Shown: positions 5,905 through 6,331 of the stretch, piece by piece | Layout of the letters: every line of letters starts with the position of its first letter | How positions within the stretch are numbered: the stretch's first letter is position 1 | From: Sulfurimonas sp. | Lineage (GTDB): Bacteria; Campylobacterota; Campylobacteria; Campylobacterales; Sulfurimonadaceae | NCBI GenBank assembly: GCA_027044845.1 | Contig: JALUBM010000150.1 | Span: forward strand, 1-6,331 | Reading direction: 5' to 3' | Length of the DNA stretch: 6,331 bases | Notes under the pieces: generated by a model | What the model was told of the DNA's origin: nothing | Database searches by the model: none | Seen by the model: the letters and a program-made list of their open reading frames with translations, nothing else | Made by a program: the position numbers and the translations under genes

Positions 5905-6331
5905 ATGAATAAACAAGAGTATATAAACGCAGTAGAAAAACTAAATTTGTGGGCATACCATTACTATGTTCTGGACGACCCTATTATGACTGATGAGGGC
6001 TATGACAAGCTCTATCATGATGTGGTGGCATATGAAGAGCTACATACTGATGAGATTTTGCCAAACTCTCCAACACAGAGAGTTGGTGATGTGGTCAGTG
6101 AGGGCTTTACAAAAGCTAAACATCTCTCTCGTATGTGGTCATTAGAAGATATTTTTGATGCTGATGGACTAAAAAAGTGGCTAGAAAAAACATATAGACT
6201 TGATGATAGTGTGACATTTTATTGTGAACCAAAGTATGATGGTGCTAGTTTGGATTTACTTTATGAAGATGGAAAACTTATTAAAGGTATTACCCGTGGA
6301 GATGGGAGCGTTGGCGAGCTTATTACGCAAA
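5905..6331 (+). CDS. ligA: NAD+-dependent DNA ligase LigA, N-terminal part (cut by window end)
   Basis: LigA seals nicks in duplex DNA during replication and repair, using NAD+ to adenylate an active-site lysine. The 142 visible codons cover the NAD+-binding Ia domain (about 1-70: LNLWAYHYYVLDDPIMTDEGYD, with the Tyr pair and the D-x5-D that contact NMN, then SPTQRVGD at 55-62) and the start of the nucleotidyltransferase domain (HLSRMWSLEDIF at 73-84). The catalytic K110 is in the KYDG motif of EPKYDGAS, and TRGDG (130-134) follows. All key residues seen are intact. Full-length LigA is about 650-670 residues, so roughly four fifths of the gene lies beyond the window. The gene is divergent from the excalibur gene with 87 nt between the starts, has its own -10, and lacks an evident Shine-Dalgarno sequence. 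Confidence 0.96.
   Translation, partial: MNKQEYINAVEKLNLWAYHYYVLDDPIMTDEGYDKLYHDVVAYEELHTDEILPNSPTQRVGDVVSEGFTKAKHLSRMWSLEDIFDADGLKKWLEKTYRLDDSVTFYCEPKYDGASLDLLYEDGKLIKGITRGDGSVGELITQ

Noticed and set aside
4458..6331. CRISPR array, tRNA or mobile-element ends
   Set aside because: No regularly spaced repeats, cloverleaf-like sequence, transposase reading frame or terminal inverted repeats were found here or elsewhere in the window.

Overview
The window looks like a chromosomal segment from a Campylobacterota (epsilonproteobacterial) genome, probably a free-living Sulfurimonas/Sulfurovum/Arcobacter-type organism. The reasons are the AT-rich coding sequence, a sensor kinase with the MGEMI...AHQWRQP phospho-acceptor motif that is very common in that phylum, and a ligA start whose only promoter signal is a TTGCTAAAAT-type -10. 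The genus is inferred; no taxonomic marker gene is complete here.

Left part, plus strand (1-4452): a tightly packed signalling operon. The last 25 codons of an unidentified upstream gene overlap by 8 nt a stand-alone diiron metallo-beta-lactamase-fold protein of the ODP type (72-833). Two nucleotides later starts a membrane sensor histidine kinase (836-2977) with a periplasmic helical bundle, two PAS domains and a HisKA/HATPase core. It overlaps by 7 nt a response regulator (2971-4452) made of a receiver, an intact HD-GYP c-di-GMP phosphodiesterase and a vestigial GGDEF domain. The arrangement suggests one pathway: an oxygen/iron-responsive diiron protein and/or a periplasmic signal modulates the kinase, the kinase phosphorylates the regulator, and the regulator breaks down c-di-GMP. 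A strong stem-loop with a T run lies inside the last codons of the regulator gene and probably ends the operon.

Right part, minus strand (4458-5817): a two-gene unit read toward the signalling operon, with only 5 nt between the convergent stop codons. Its first gene encodes a small membrane-anchored or secreted excalibur-domain protein (putative Ca2+-binding DxDxDG motif). The second encodes a divergent HemF-family (oxygen-dependent coproporphyrinogen III oxidase) protein that keeps some family residues but lacks others linked to catalysis, and has an extended C-terminus.

Right edge, plus strand (5905-end): the N-terminal 142 codons of NAD+-dependent DNA ligase LigA, divergent from the excalibur gene. 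The 87-nt divergent intergenic region holds a -10 element for each direction. The ligA -10 is so close to the ATG that a leaderless transcript is predicted. The only gene-free stretches are this 87-nt region and gaps of a few to 28 nt. No RNA genes, insertion sequences or CRISPR arrays were seen.
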